Made by a program: the position numbers and the translations under genes. The notes below the pieces were generated by a model. That model was not told where the DNA came from, ran no database searches, and saw only the letters and a list, made by a program, of their open reading frames with translations. This document shows positions 54,445-62,895 of a stretch of DNA of 64,000 nucleotides, in pieces; within the stretch, counting starts at the first letter, position 1, and each line of letters starts with the position of its first letter. Origin of the DNA: a halophilic archaeon (GTDB lineage Archaea; Halobacteriota; Halobacteria; Halobacteriales; Haladaptataceae). Where the stretch lies: contig QNGA01000002.1 of NCBI GenBank assembly GCA_003298465.1, forward strand, positions 372,001 to 436,000, written 5' to 3'.

Positions 54445-55644
54445 CTACTCGCGGAGATACTCGACGACAGCCCGGGGCGTTTCGTCGAGACCTCCACCCT
54501 GAGCGAAGGTCGAACCGCCCCCTCCGCCACCCCCGAACTTCGACGTAACGTCGTCGACGACGTCGCTGGCGTCCGTGGAACCCGTCGTTCCGACGACGAT
54601 GAACGAACTCCCGTCGACGCCGGTGAGAGCGACCACGTCCCCAGCGTCCCCCGCGAGGCGTCTGACGTGGTCGGCAACGTCGTTCGGGCCGACGCTCTCG
54701 ACTTCGCCGACGACCCAGTCTTCGCCGTTCTTCGAGACGGGGTCCTCGACGAGGCTCTCGAGACGCCCTTCGAGCAGTCGTTCGTGCAGTCGGTCCACCC
54801 GTTCTTCGAGCGACGAGTTCTCTTGGACGAGACCGGTGGCGCGCTCGGGGAGACCGTCGACGCTCGTGTCCAGGACGTCCGCCGCCCGTTCCGCGTTTCG
54901 ACGGGTGTCGATCCGCCTCTGTACGGCGGCGGGCCCGACGGTGTACTCGAATCGAAGAAGGTCGGCGCCGGGATTCGAGACGTCCAGCACCGTTATCGGT
55001 CCGATCTCGCTGGTGTTCCTCACGTGCGTACCGCCACACGCAGCGACGTCCCAGTCGTCGATTTCGACGATTCGAACCGTGTCGGACCACTCGGCGTCGT
55101 CTGACGAGTTGAAGACCACGTCGTCTCGCTCGCGTGCGCGGTCGACGTCGACGTCTCGCCAGTCGACCGCACGCCCGTCCCAGACGACTTCGTTGACCAT
55201 CCGCTCGACCGTGAGCGGGTCCACGTCGTTCGGGTCGCGATCGGTTTCGAAGTCCAGACGAGTCTTCTCCGGTCCGATGTCGAACCCGCCGTATCCGTGA
55301 TCGCCGAACAGTTGTCGTCCCGCTCCGTACACCAGGTGGCTCGCCGTGTGCGCACGCATGCAGTACGTCCTGAACTCGTCGTCGATGCAGGCCGTGACGG
55401 TGTCGCCGACACCGAACTCGGGTTCGGTACCGAGGACGTGGCGCGTCTCCCCCTCTTGGTTCTGGACGTCGGTGACTTCGGCACCGTTCAGCGTCCCGCG
55501 GTCGGCAGGTTGTCCGCCGCCCTCCGGATAGAAGTACGTCTGCTCGAGCGTGATTGCACGGCCGTCGACGGACTCGACGGTCGCTTCGAACTCCCTCACG
55601 TACGGTTCCGCAGCTGATAGGTTGTTCTTCGCGTCGGTGCTCAT
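54445..55644 (-). CDS. alaX: Alanyl-tRNA editing protein (AlaX-L type, with DHHA1 domain)
   Basis: The 399-residue protein resembles the editing half of AlaRS. An N-terminal OB-like part (YFYPEGGGQPADRGTL) is followed by an editing domain with zinc ligands HTASH (His99, His103) and CGGTH (Cys203, His207), a coiled-coil region (about 270-310) and a C-terminal DHHA1 domain with the Gly-rich SKFGGGGGGGSTFAQGGG. Such proteins hydrolyse Ser-tRNA(Ala) and Gly-tRNA(Ala). In an island that generates glycine and serine, protection against mischarging is a plausible role. It is divergent from folCP; the start is at MSTDAKNNLS. Confidence 0.88.
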   Translation of the reverse strand: MSTDAKNNLSAAEPYVREFEATVESVDGRAITLEQTYFYPEGGGQPADRGTLNGAEVTDVQNQEGETRHVLGTEPEFGVGDTVTACIDDEFRTYCMRAHTASHLVYGAGRQLFGDHGYGGFDIGPEKTRLDFETDRDPNDVDPLTVERMVNEVVWDGRAVDWRDVDVDRARERDDVVFNSSDDAEWSDTVRIVEIDDWDVAACGGTHVRNTSEIGPITVLDVSNPGADLLRFEYTVGPAAVQRRIDTRRNAERAADVLDTSVDGLPERATGLVQENSSLEERVDRLHERLLEGRLESLVEDPVSKNGEDWVVGEVESVGPNDVADHVRRLAGDAGDVVALTGVDGSSFIVVGTTGSTDASDVVDDVTSKFGGGGGGGSTFAQGGGLDETPRAVVEYLRE

Positions 55645-55897
55645 GCCCGAGATTGTCGGAACACGCCGCAATAAACGGTGCGGTGTTTACGGATTCGGGG
55701 CTGCGTTTCCTCCGACGACCCGTCGGGAGCACGCTTTCTCGCTCGACATTCACGCTTGCTTACACGATGTGGAGAAGCGGCGAGAACGTCCGCGAACGAG
55801 GCCCCAGCCACGCCGTACCGTGGCGATTACGGAAGATCGGGTTTCGAACCGACGAACGGACGGTACATTAATGGCGATATCGGCGTGGAGGTCTGGT

Positions 55898-58309
55898 ATG
55901 GAATACCACGAGGCGGTCAACTATCTCGAGAGTCTGGACCGCTCTCGCCCGAAGCTGGGGACGGAAACGACCGCGAGGATGTTGTCCACGCTCGAAAATC
56001 CGCACGAGGGTGTCGACTACGTCCAGATAGCGGGGTCGAACGGGAAAGGTAGCACTGCCCGAATGCTCGAGTGCGTGCTCCGGAGCGCGGACCTCGACGT
56101 GGGACTGTACACGTCGCCGGACCTGAACGACTTCCGCGAACGAATCCGCATCAACGGTCGCAAGATACCGAAAGTACGCGTTTGCTCGTTCGTCGAGGAG
56201 ATCAAGCCGTGCGTCTCACGGCTTCGTGCCAGCGGAGACGCTCCGACGTACTTCGAGGTGCTGACCGTTCTCGCACTACGATATTTCGGGACCAAAGACG
56301 TCGACGTCGCGGTCCTCGAAGTCGGCATCGGAGGGCGGTACGACGCCACGAGCGTCGTGAACCCGGTCGCCAGCGCCGTTACGAGCGTGAGCCTGGAACA
56401 CACCGGAATCCTCGGCGAGAGCATCGAGGAGATAGCGTACGACAAGGCCCAGGTCGCGCCAGCGGAGAGACCGCTTGTGACGGGAGCAGACGACCGGGCG
56501 CTCGACGCTATCCAAGCCGAAACGGAGGTCGTCACCGTCGGCGAGTGCGAGGCCGACGTACTCTCCTGGGAGGGCGACATGACGTCGCCGGTCGAAACGT
56601 CCGTCTCGATATCGGGTCCGGACTGGGACGTCGCGACGAATCTCCCACTGATCGGCCAGCATCAGGCGACGAACGCCGGAATTGCAGCGACGCTCGCACG
56701 ACAAACGGCGGACGTCGAGACCTCGACCATCGAACGCGGACTTCGGAGAGCACATTGGCCCGGCCGATTCGAGGTCATGTCGACCGACCCGCTCGTGATA
56801 CTCGACGGCGCTCACAACCCGGCCGCGTGCGCGACGCTCGCCGACCTCGTCGACCGGTACGAGTTCGACGACATCCACCTCGTATTCGGCGCGATGAAGG
56901 AGAAAGACCACGTCGAGATGGCCGCGGCACTTCCCGAACTGGACGTACTTCACCTCTGCCGGCCGAACGTGGACCGGGCCGCATCGCCCGAGACGCTCGC
57001 AGGGGCATTCGACGAACGAACGACGCACGCCGATTCGGACAGCGCCGTCCTCGACTCGGTCGAACGAGCGCTCGACTCCGCCAGCGACGACGACTGCGTC
57101 CTCGTCACCGGCTCGCTGTACGTCGTCGCCGAAGCGCGCGACCGGTGGACGCAGCACCAGATTCCCAAGCGGACGGACACGCCCGCCGCCGCGCGGTCGA
57201 TGCTCTCGGACGTGCACGTCCCGGGCAACTTCGCCGAACGCGTCGCCAGGGACACCGTCTCCCGGACCTTCAAAACGCACCTACGAAAGGAGCAGGCTGA
57301 ACGCCTGAAGCAAACGATGCAATCGATCGGCGGTACGTGTCTCATCTCCGAGATAGACGCGACCAGCCGACACGTATCGGTCGTACTCTCCGGAACCGTC
57401 GCCCAGTACGAACGGCTGGTCGACACGATAGAGGACTGCGAGCCGGGGCTTTCGTACATCACGCACCAGCTCCACGACGTCACCGACGACGACGGAGCCG
57501 ACCAGTACCCCTGGGACGCCGATACGGCGATAATGGGCATCCTGAACGTCACCCCGGACAGTTTCTACGACGGCGGCAGGTACGACCGAGCCGACGACGC
57601 CGTGCGGCGAGCCCGCGAAATGATCTCCGCGGGCGCAGACATCGTCGACGTCGGCGGGGAGAGCACCCGACCGGGAGCGGATCCGGTCACCGTCGACGAG
57701 GAAATCGAACGCGTCGTCCCGGTCATCGAACGCATCTCCGACGCGGACGTCCCGATATCGGTCGACACCAGGAAGGCGGCCGTCGCAGACGCCGCCCTCG
57801 AAGCGGGCGCGGACGTAATCAACGACGTGTCCGGCCTGGAGGATCCGGACATGCGGTTCGTCGCCGCCGACCACGACGCGCCGGTCGTCGTGATGCACAG
57901 CGTCGACGCGCCCGTCGACCCGGACCGCTCGGTCACGTACGACGACGTCGTCGAGGACGTCGTCCACGAACTCGGCGAACGAGTGCTACTGGCCGAACGG
58001 GCTGGCCTCGACCGCGACCAGATCATCGTCGATCCCGGTCTCGGGTTCGGAAAGTCCACCGACGAGTGCTTCGAGCTGGTCGACAGGTTGGAGGAGCTTC
58101 GCGCTCTCGGCTGCCCGATTATGGTCGGTCACTCCCGCAAGTCGATGTTCGAACGCATCGAACGCGACGCCAGCGACCGACTTCAACCGACGGTTGCCGT
58201 CACCACGATGGCGGCCGAACGGGGAGCGGACGTCGTCCGGGTCCACGACGTCGCCGCGAACGCCGCCGCAGTCCGTGCAGTTCGAGAAACGAACGAAGCG
58301 AACAGGTAG
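55898..58309 (+). CDS. folCP: Folylpolyglutamate synthase-dihydropteroate synthase fusion (FolC-FolP)
   Basis: The 803-residue fusion: FolC region about 1-400, with P-loop AGSNGKGS (45-52), HTGILGESIEEIAYDKA and LDGAHNPAA; a linker of about 130 residues with its own predicted fold; and FolP from about 535, with MGILNVTPDSFYDGG, GGESTRPGA, DVSGL and VGHSRKSMFERI. It would join p-aminobenzoate to the pterin and add glutamates, making polyglutamylated folate for the demethylases, FolD and GlyA. The ATG at 55898 is chosen because GGAGGT lies five bases before it; an in-frame ATG at 55871 is possible. Fusions of this kind are known in haloarchaea. Confidence 0.9.
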   Translation: MEYHEAVNYLESLDRSRPKLGTETTARMLSTLENPHEGVDYVQIAGSNGKGSTARMLECVLRSADLDVGLYTSPDLNDFRERIRINGRKIPKVRVCSFVEEIKPCVSRLRASGDAPTYFEVLTVLALRYFGTKDVDVAVLEVGIGGRYDATSVVNPVASAVTSVSLEHTGILGESIEEIAYDKAQVAPAERPLVTGADDRALDAIQAETEVVTVGECEADVLSWEGDMTSPVETSVSISGPDWDVATNLPLIGQHQATNAGIAATLARQTADVETSTIERGLRRAHWPGRFEVMSTDPLVILDGAHNPAACATLADLVDRYEFDDIHLVFGAMKEKDHVEMAAALPELDVLHLCRPNVDRAASPETLAGAFDERTTHADSDSAVLDSVERALDSASDDDCVLVTGSLYVVAEARDRWTQHQIPKRTDTPAAARSMLSDVHVPGNFAERVARDTVSRTFKTHLRKEQAERLKQTMQSIGGTCLISEIDATSRHVSVVLSGTVAQYERLVDTIEDCEPGLSYITHQLHDVTDDDGADQYPWDADTAIMGILNVTPDSFYDGGRYDRADDAVRRAREMISAGADIVDVGGESTRPGADPVTVDEEIERVVPVIERISDADVPISVDTRKAAVADAALEAGADVINDVSGLEDPDMRFVAADHDAPVVVMHSVDAPVDPDRSVTYDDVVEDVVHELGERVLLAERAGLDRDQIIVDPGLGFGKSTDECFELVDRLEELRALGCPIMVGHSRKSMFERIERDASDRLQPTVAVTTMAAERGADVVRVHDVAANAAAVRAVRETNEANR

Positions 58310-58385
58310 GTGACGCTGGCGGACGCGTAACGGCGTTACGAGCGGGAACGAGTGAGTGGGTCACAGTTCTGTCGCTGGCTCGCGA

Positions 58386-60344
58386 TCAGGTTTCGGCCGT
58401 GAACGACGACGACGTGCGAATGCAGGGGTACGTGTCGTCGAGTTCGCCGGCTTCGGCTGGCAGAACCGCCGCGACGACGTAGTCAGCGTGTTGCTCGAAG
58501 TGCGTCAGGAGTCCACGGATGCGATCGGCGTCGAGCATCTCGACGGCGTCGACGACTACTATCGGAATCTCCGTCGCCACCTCGTGCGCGAGATATCCCG
58601 CGAGCGCGACGACGAGGCTGACGACTTCGCGTTCGCTTTTGCTCAGCGTGTCGATCGTATCTTCGTAGGCTGCCCCGTCGTCGGTCGACCGGACGACGTG
58701 CAGTTCGAAGTCGGTCCGAGAGCGTGTCTTCCCGTCCGCGCCGGTGAGGCGTTCGATCCACACGCGCTCGACGTTCTCGTACGCCAATCTGTCTATCACC
58801 TGCTGCATCGACTCGTTGAACGCAGTAACAAGGTCGCGTTCGATGGTTTCGATCCGGTCGCGCTGCTCTCGAAGCCGTGTGGTGACTGACTCGCGCTCGG
58901 CCTCGAGATCGTCACGTTCGGCGACGGCGGACTCGATCTCTTCGATCTCCGCTTCGACGTCCTCGAGTTCGTTCTCCAACTGTCCGCGTTCGTATTCGAG
59001 GCTGCTCACTTCGCCGTGTAGTTCGAATAGCTCCTCGTCACCGTCTTCGGCTTCCTCGGCCTTCGACTGCAGGGTTTCGATATCGTCTTTGAGCGACGAC
59101 CGTTCGCCTTCGAGTTCCTCGAGTCGCTCTTCCCGGCGTTCGATCTCTGCTTCGATGGAGCGCTTCCGTTCCGAGAGCCGTTCGCGTTCGTCGCGTCGCT
59201 GCTCTATTCGGCGTTTCTCGTCCTCGAGGGCGCTAATCCGGTCGGTGAGGGCTCCGCGCTGGTCGCGTTTTTCCTCCAGAATCTCCTGGACGACCCGGAC
59301 CTGCTCGGTTATCTCCGACCGCTCGACGGTGTTCCCGCACGTCCAGCACGTGACCGTTCTGGACGAGGGGTCCAGTTCGCTGACGATGTCGTTGGACGTC
59401 ATCTCTTCGGGGATGTCGTCCTCGTCGTCCAGCAGCTGAGCGTTCATCTCTACGATCGGGCTGAGCGCGTTGATCGTGGTCGATAGCTGCTGTTTCTGGT
59501 GGTGAAGTTGCTCGATGTCGGTCTCGATTGCGTCGACGTCACGCGTCCCTTCGGACGGTCGGAACTCCGTCGTCTGCTCCGAAATTTCTTCGAGTTCGTC
59601 CCGGAGCGAAGACAGCGCCTCTGTCTGCGTCTGAATCCGATTTCGAACGGTCTCCCGCTCCCCGCGTTTCCGTCTGAGATCGTCTAGCACCCCCTCCTCG
59701 TCGTCCGGCGAGGCGTCCGCCTCCCGCTCCGCTATGGCCTCGCGTTTCTCGTCGAGCGACTCCTCCACCGCTTCTATCTCCCGTCGCAGATCGTCGGCCC
59801 GTGTCCGAAGCGTGGGAAGCCGATCTTCTTTCCGACTCAACTCGTCGAGACGGCCGTCGATGTCGTCTTTTCGGGACTTCAGGCGGCTGATTTCTGCTTC
59901 GATCGCCTCCGTGTCGACCGGCTTCATCAGAAGCTCGTAGAGATCACCGTCGTTGACGACGGCCTGCCGAACCGGGTTCGTCTCGTCGAGTGCTACGAAC
60001 AGTTCACAGAGCTCCTCCAGGTCGGAAAACCTGTTCGCGTCGCTGACGACTTGTCCGCCATCTCGTGCAGTTAGTTCGACGTGGTATTCGGCGTCGGCGG
60101 TTTCGAGACGAACGAACCCCTCCCCGGCATCGCTCTTCAGTTGCGGGTCCGGTCCCCCGAGAACGGCAGCGAGTGCACGCAGAAAAGACGACTTGTTCGA
60201 CGCGTTTTTTCCCGACAGGAGCGAGACTCCCGGGGCGAACGATACCTCTGCCTCGGATATTCCACCGATATTGCGAATTTCGATAGCGAGGTCACCGAGG
60301 TCGCTCGGAGGCCGAGCGGTCGAGTTAGCGGGTTCGTCGGGCAT
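58386..60344 (-). CDS. Archaea-specific SMC-related protein (Sph-like)
   Basis: The 652-residue protein has an N-terminal P-loop variant GKNASNKSS (45-53) followed by FLRALAAVLGG; two long coiled coils (about 145-295 and 345-520) flank a zinc-hook-like CWTC (333-336). A C-terminal half-domain has SKSEREVVSLVVALAG in place of the LSGGE signature and IPIVVVDAVEM as Walker B, with Ala where a catalytic Glu is usual. The layout is that of Rad50/SMC-like ATPases, and the Walker A and B changes suggest weak or altered ATPase activity. It is encoded downstream of rdfA on the same strand. Confidence 0.8.
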   Translation of the reverse strand: MPDEPANSTARPPSDLGDLAIEIRNIGGISEAEVSFAPGVSLLSGKNASNKSSFLRALAAVLGGPDPQLKSDAGEGFVRLETADAEYHVELTARDGGQVVSDANRFSDLEELCELFVALDETNPVRQAVVNDGDLYELLMKPVDTEAIEAEISRLKSRKDDIDGRLDELSRKEDRLPTLRTRADDLRREIEAVEESLDEKREAIAEREADASPDDEEGVLDDLRRKRGERETVRNRIQTQTEALSSLRDELEEISEQTTEFRPSEGTRDVDAIETDIEQLHHQKQQLSTTINALSPIVEMNAQLLDDEDDIPEEMTSNDIVSELDPSSRTVTCWTCGNTVERSEITEQVRVVQEILEEKRDQRGALTDRISALEDEKRRIEQRRDERERLSERKRSIEAEIERREERLEELEGERSSLKDDIETLQSKAEEAEDGDEELFELHGEVSSLEYERGQLENELEDVEAEIEEIESAVAERDDLEAERESVTTRLREQRDRIETIERDLVTAFNESMQQVIDRLAYENVERVWIERLTGADGKTRSRTDFELHVVRSTDDGAAYEDTIDTLSKSEREVVSLVVALAGYLAHEVATEIPIVVVDAVEMLDADRIRGLLTHFEQHADYVVAAVLPAEAGELDDTYPCIRTSSSFTAET

Positions 60345-60625
60345 AGTAGGAGCTGTATCGGTAGGGGACGGCGGTTTCCACTATCGGAAAGTTCACCCCT
60401 CGGCAATATTTAATCTTGCGTCCGATTCCTCGGCCGTAGATTTCCCAGAGGCGCACAGCGAACACCGCGAACACGAGACACACTGCACGTACCCTCTCTC
60501 GGGTCGCCACGCTCAGTTCCCTGACGAGCGCGTCGAGATCCGTGAGCGACCTTCCCGCTGGAGAGCTGGCGTTAGTGGTGCTCTGACGACTCGGCGATGC
60601 AGCGTCGCGGACGGGGACGACGAAC

Positions 60626-61231
60626 TCAATTGCGAGGCGAGTCGCACCGACAACCACCCCGGTCGACTAACCGAGAGAAGGGGTACTCCTCCCCGCACTC
60701 GGTGCAGGCAACCCGGAGACTCAGCGTCACGTCCACGTCACCGATCGTCAGGCCGCCGGCGGACCGGAGTCGGTCGATGGTCCGCTCGGTGATGAGCTCC
60801 GTCCGCGACACCAGTTTGAAAACGGTGTTTTTCGCGTCAGTAGGCGTCAACTCCGAGTCGTTAGACGTGTCGACGTTTAGACACTCTCGGAGGTGTGTCC
60901 GGACGGTCTGGTAGCTGACGAAGTCGTCGGTAACCGTCTCCGGGTCCACTCCCGCTCGTCTGAGCCGGTCTCTCACCTCTATCTCCGTGCCAGAACTCAC
61001 GGTGTCCGCGGTGAGAAGGCGAAACGTGTGCTCTGCGTCTCCGTCTACGACCTCGACGTCGCCATCGCGCATCGCGGCCTCGAGAACCCGCTGATTGAAG
61101 TACTCTTCGAGGTCTCGAAGGCTCGCCCCGGAGTTCTCGCGTCGCTCCCGCAGCTGTTCGTCGATGCCATCGAGGTTTCGCTTCTCGCAGACGCGATCGA
61201 TCTTGCACGCCCGATCACCATCGCCGGTCAT
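60626..61231 (-). CDS. rdfA: Rod-determining factor RdfA-like protein
   Basis: The 201-residue protein starts MTGDGDRACKIDRVCEKRNL and has SLRDLEEYFNQRVLEAAM, FRLLT, RRAGVDPETVTDDFVSYQTVR and a C-terminal Cys cluster (CTECG, then CRCDS) that could bind zinc. This pattern fits RdfA, described in Haloferax volcanii as needed for rod shape. The next gene downstream, about 280 bases away, encodes an SMC-like protein, an arrangement I recall for rdfA in that organism. An open frame extends upstream to 61444; I start at 61231. It is divergent from an HTH regulator. Confidence 0.75.
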   Translation of the reverse strand: MTGDGDRACKIDRVCEKRNLDGIDEQLRERRENSGASLRDLEEYFNQRVLEAAMRDGDVEVVDGDAEHTFRLLTADTVSSGTEIEVRDRLRRAGVDPETVTDDFVSYQTVRTHLRECLNVDTSNDSELTPTDAKNTVFKLVSRTELITERTIDRLRSAGGLTIGDVDVTLSLRVACTECGEEYPFSRLVDRGGCRCDSPRN

Positions 61232-61587
61232 TGGTCGCCCGTAGGACTCGGAACGGGACGTTTTTTCCGATGTGCCGGTGGGCGTCGCCTGGCCGTCGGG
61301 AATCACCTCGAGGTCGAACCGCGTGACATCCGCCTCGCACGTTCTGTAACGCACGTCTCCTGACGGACGGCCACTCCGGACGAGCAGGCGTTGCAGTACT
61401 GAAGCAGTTCCGACGAGAGCGATTCGCGTCTCGTGGGGTAGCACGCTCCGGTGGCACAGTTACTTATACCTCGCCGTAGAACTGTTGTGACTATAGAGAC
61501 CGGTTGAATGAGGCCCTGAACGACGATATCAGACCGACAGAATACGCGATAAGAAGGTGAGAGAAGTGGAGACCCAATGAGAGGAAG
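61232..61587. promoter_or_regulatory. Divergent intergenic region between rdfA and the HTH gene
   Basis: About 355 bases. TATA-like tacttatacc (near 61460) and other AT-rich segments up to 61560 serve the HTH gene. No second gene is supported, although the rdfA frame stays open to 61444. Confidence 0.35.
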
Positions 61588-62241
61588 ATGACAATAACAG
61601 CCAAAGCGTACATAGAACACGAAAACCTCGCTCTCGTTCCCACGCTTCGCGATATCGAAGATGTGACTATCAGAGTAGTTCACCAGGCGACGACAGACCC
61701 GGAGTCGGAGACGTTCCCGTTCGTGATCGAATGCGACGACCGCGAAGCGTTCGAGAACGCGCTCGACTCGGACCCCACGGTGACCGATTACGAACTCATA
61801 GACAGTAATTCCGGCATCCACATTTACTACATTGGACACGCTGACGACACGCTGTTACTGAGTCCCGCCCTGACCAGTGTCAACGGTTTCATGCTGGACG
61901 CAAAGACCAAAGACAGGGGATGGCTCGTCCAGATACAGTTACCGAGCCGGGAAGAACTCCACTCCGTCTGGGAGTTTGCGAAAGAGAGGGGCATCGACTG
62001 TAGCTTGATAGAGATACACGAAAAAAGAAGTGAAGGAACCGACATTTCGTTCGGATTGACTGACGAACAACAGGAAGCGCTCACGGTGGCGTACAAGAGC
62101 GGTTACTTCAGCGAACCGCGCGAGAAGTCCCTCAGCGACATCGCCGAAGAGATCGAGGTCTCCTCGACGGCGATGGGCGGTCGTTTGCGGCGAGGGATGC
62201 GGAACTTGGTTTCGGCTACGCTGATCGACGACGAGGATTGA
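61588..62241 (+). CDS. Bacterio-opsin activator-type HTH regulator
   Basis: The 217-residue protein has an N-terminal alpha/beta sensor-like region (about 1-150) and a C-terminal HTH of the Bat family: LTDEQQEALTVAYKSGYFSEPREKSLSDIAEEIEVSS over about residues 156-192, followed by GGRLRRGMRNLV. Many haloarchaeal copies exist and most have no assigned target. It is divergent from rdfA and could control it. It stands alone on its strand. Confidence 0.8.
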   Translation: MTITAKAYIEHENLALVPTLRDIEDVTIRVVHQATTDPESETFPFVIECDDREAFENALDSDPTVTDYELIDSNSGIHIYYIGHADDTLLLSPALTSVNGFMLDAKTKDRGWLVQIQLPSREELHSVWEFAKERGIDCSLIEIHEKRSEGTDISFGLTDEQQEALTVAYKSGYFSEPREKSLSDIAEEIEVSSTAMGGRLRRGMRNLVSATLIDDED

Positions 62242-62509
62242 CGTGTTTCCCGTAACTCGCGTTCGGCGGGAGAGTGGGTTCTGACGACCCGTTCGACGCG
62301 AAGATTCGTCGGGAGTAGCCGGCAACCCTTCCTGGAGGGTTTGGAGCAATCGCCATCGGAAGTCTCGACCATCCGCGACCGGTTCACCGATATCGCGGGT
62401 CGAAAACCGAAGACGTCGCCTCGGTTACGACTCTGGTTACGGCTTCGTACTTAAACACCGGTCATATTCCACGTCAATGGTCATGCAGCTAAACCCCGAT
62501 TAACGGTAT

Positions 62510-62803
62510 ATGAGTAGTAGTACCACGGGGACCACCGCCAAACAGTCGACCCATCACCTCCACCACGAGTGGAACGACGAAGGATGGGTGAGCGACCAGA
62601 TTGTCGAAGCAGTCGCTGCGTACGAAAACGAGGACCAGGACGAACTTCCGCCTCTGAGCGACAGCGTCAACCCGGCCGCATTAGATACGTTGTTCGAGGC
62701 GACTGACGACGACGCGACGATGGCAGGGTGCGTGACGTTCTCCTACTACGGCTACACGGTGCTCGTCCAGAGTAGCGGACAGGTATTACTCAAGAGAAAG
62801 TAA
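62510..62803 (+). CDS. HalOD1 output-domain protein
   Basis: The 97-residue protein matches the HalOD1 output domain: VSDQIVEAVAAYENEDQDEL, LPPLSDSVNPAALDTLF and a C-terminal beta pair (VTFSYYGYTVLVQSSGQVLL). This domain is found alone or fused to sensor domains in haloarchaea and is thought to act in signalling. A His-rich N-terminus (HHLHHEW) is notable. The function of the stand-alone form is unknown. Confidence 0.8.
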   Translation: MSSSTTGTTAKQSTHHLHHEWNDEGWVSDQIVEAVAAYENEDQDELPPLSDSVNPAALDTLFEATDDDATMAGCVTFSYYGYTVLVQSSGQVLLKRK

Positions 62804-62895
62804 TCGAGTGAGTAACACTCGCTTCGAACGCGTATCAGAAGAGCCGGTTCCGAACCAGGGATATCTAACCGAGCTACTGAATGGACATCCTTCCT

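Noticed and set aside
54332..55753. 473-residue minus-strand frame overlapping alaX
   Set aside because: Different frame from alaX and extremely Arg-rich; the alaX frame has zinc and DHHA1 motifs.
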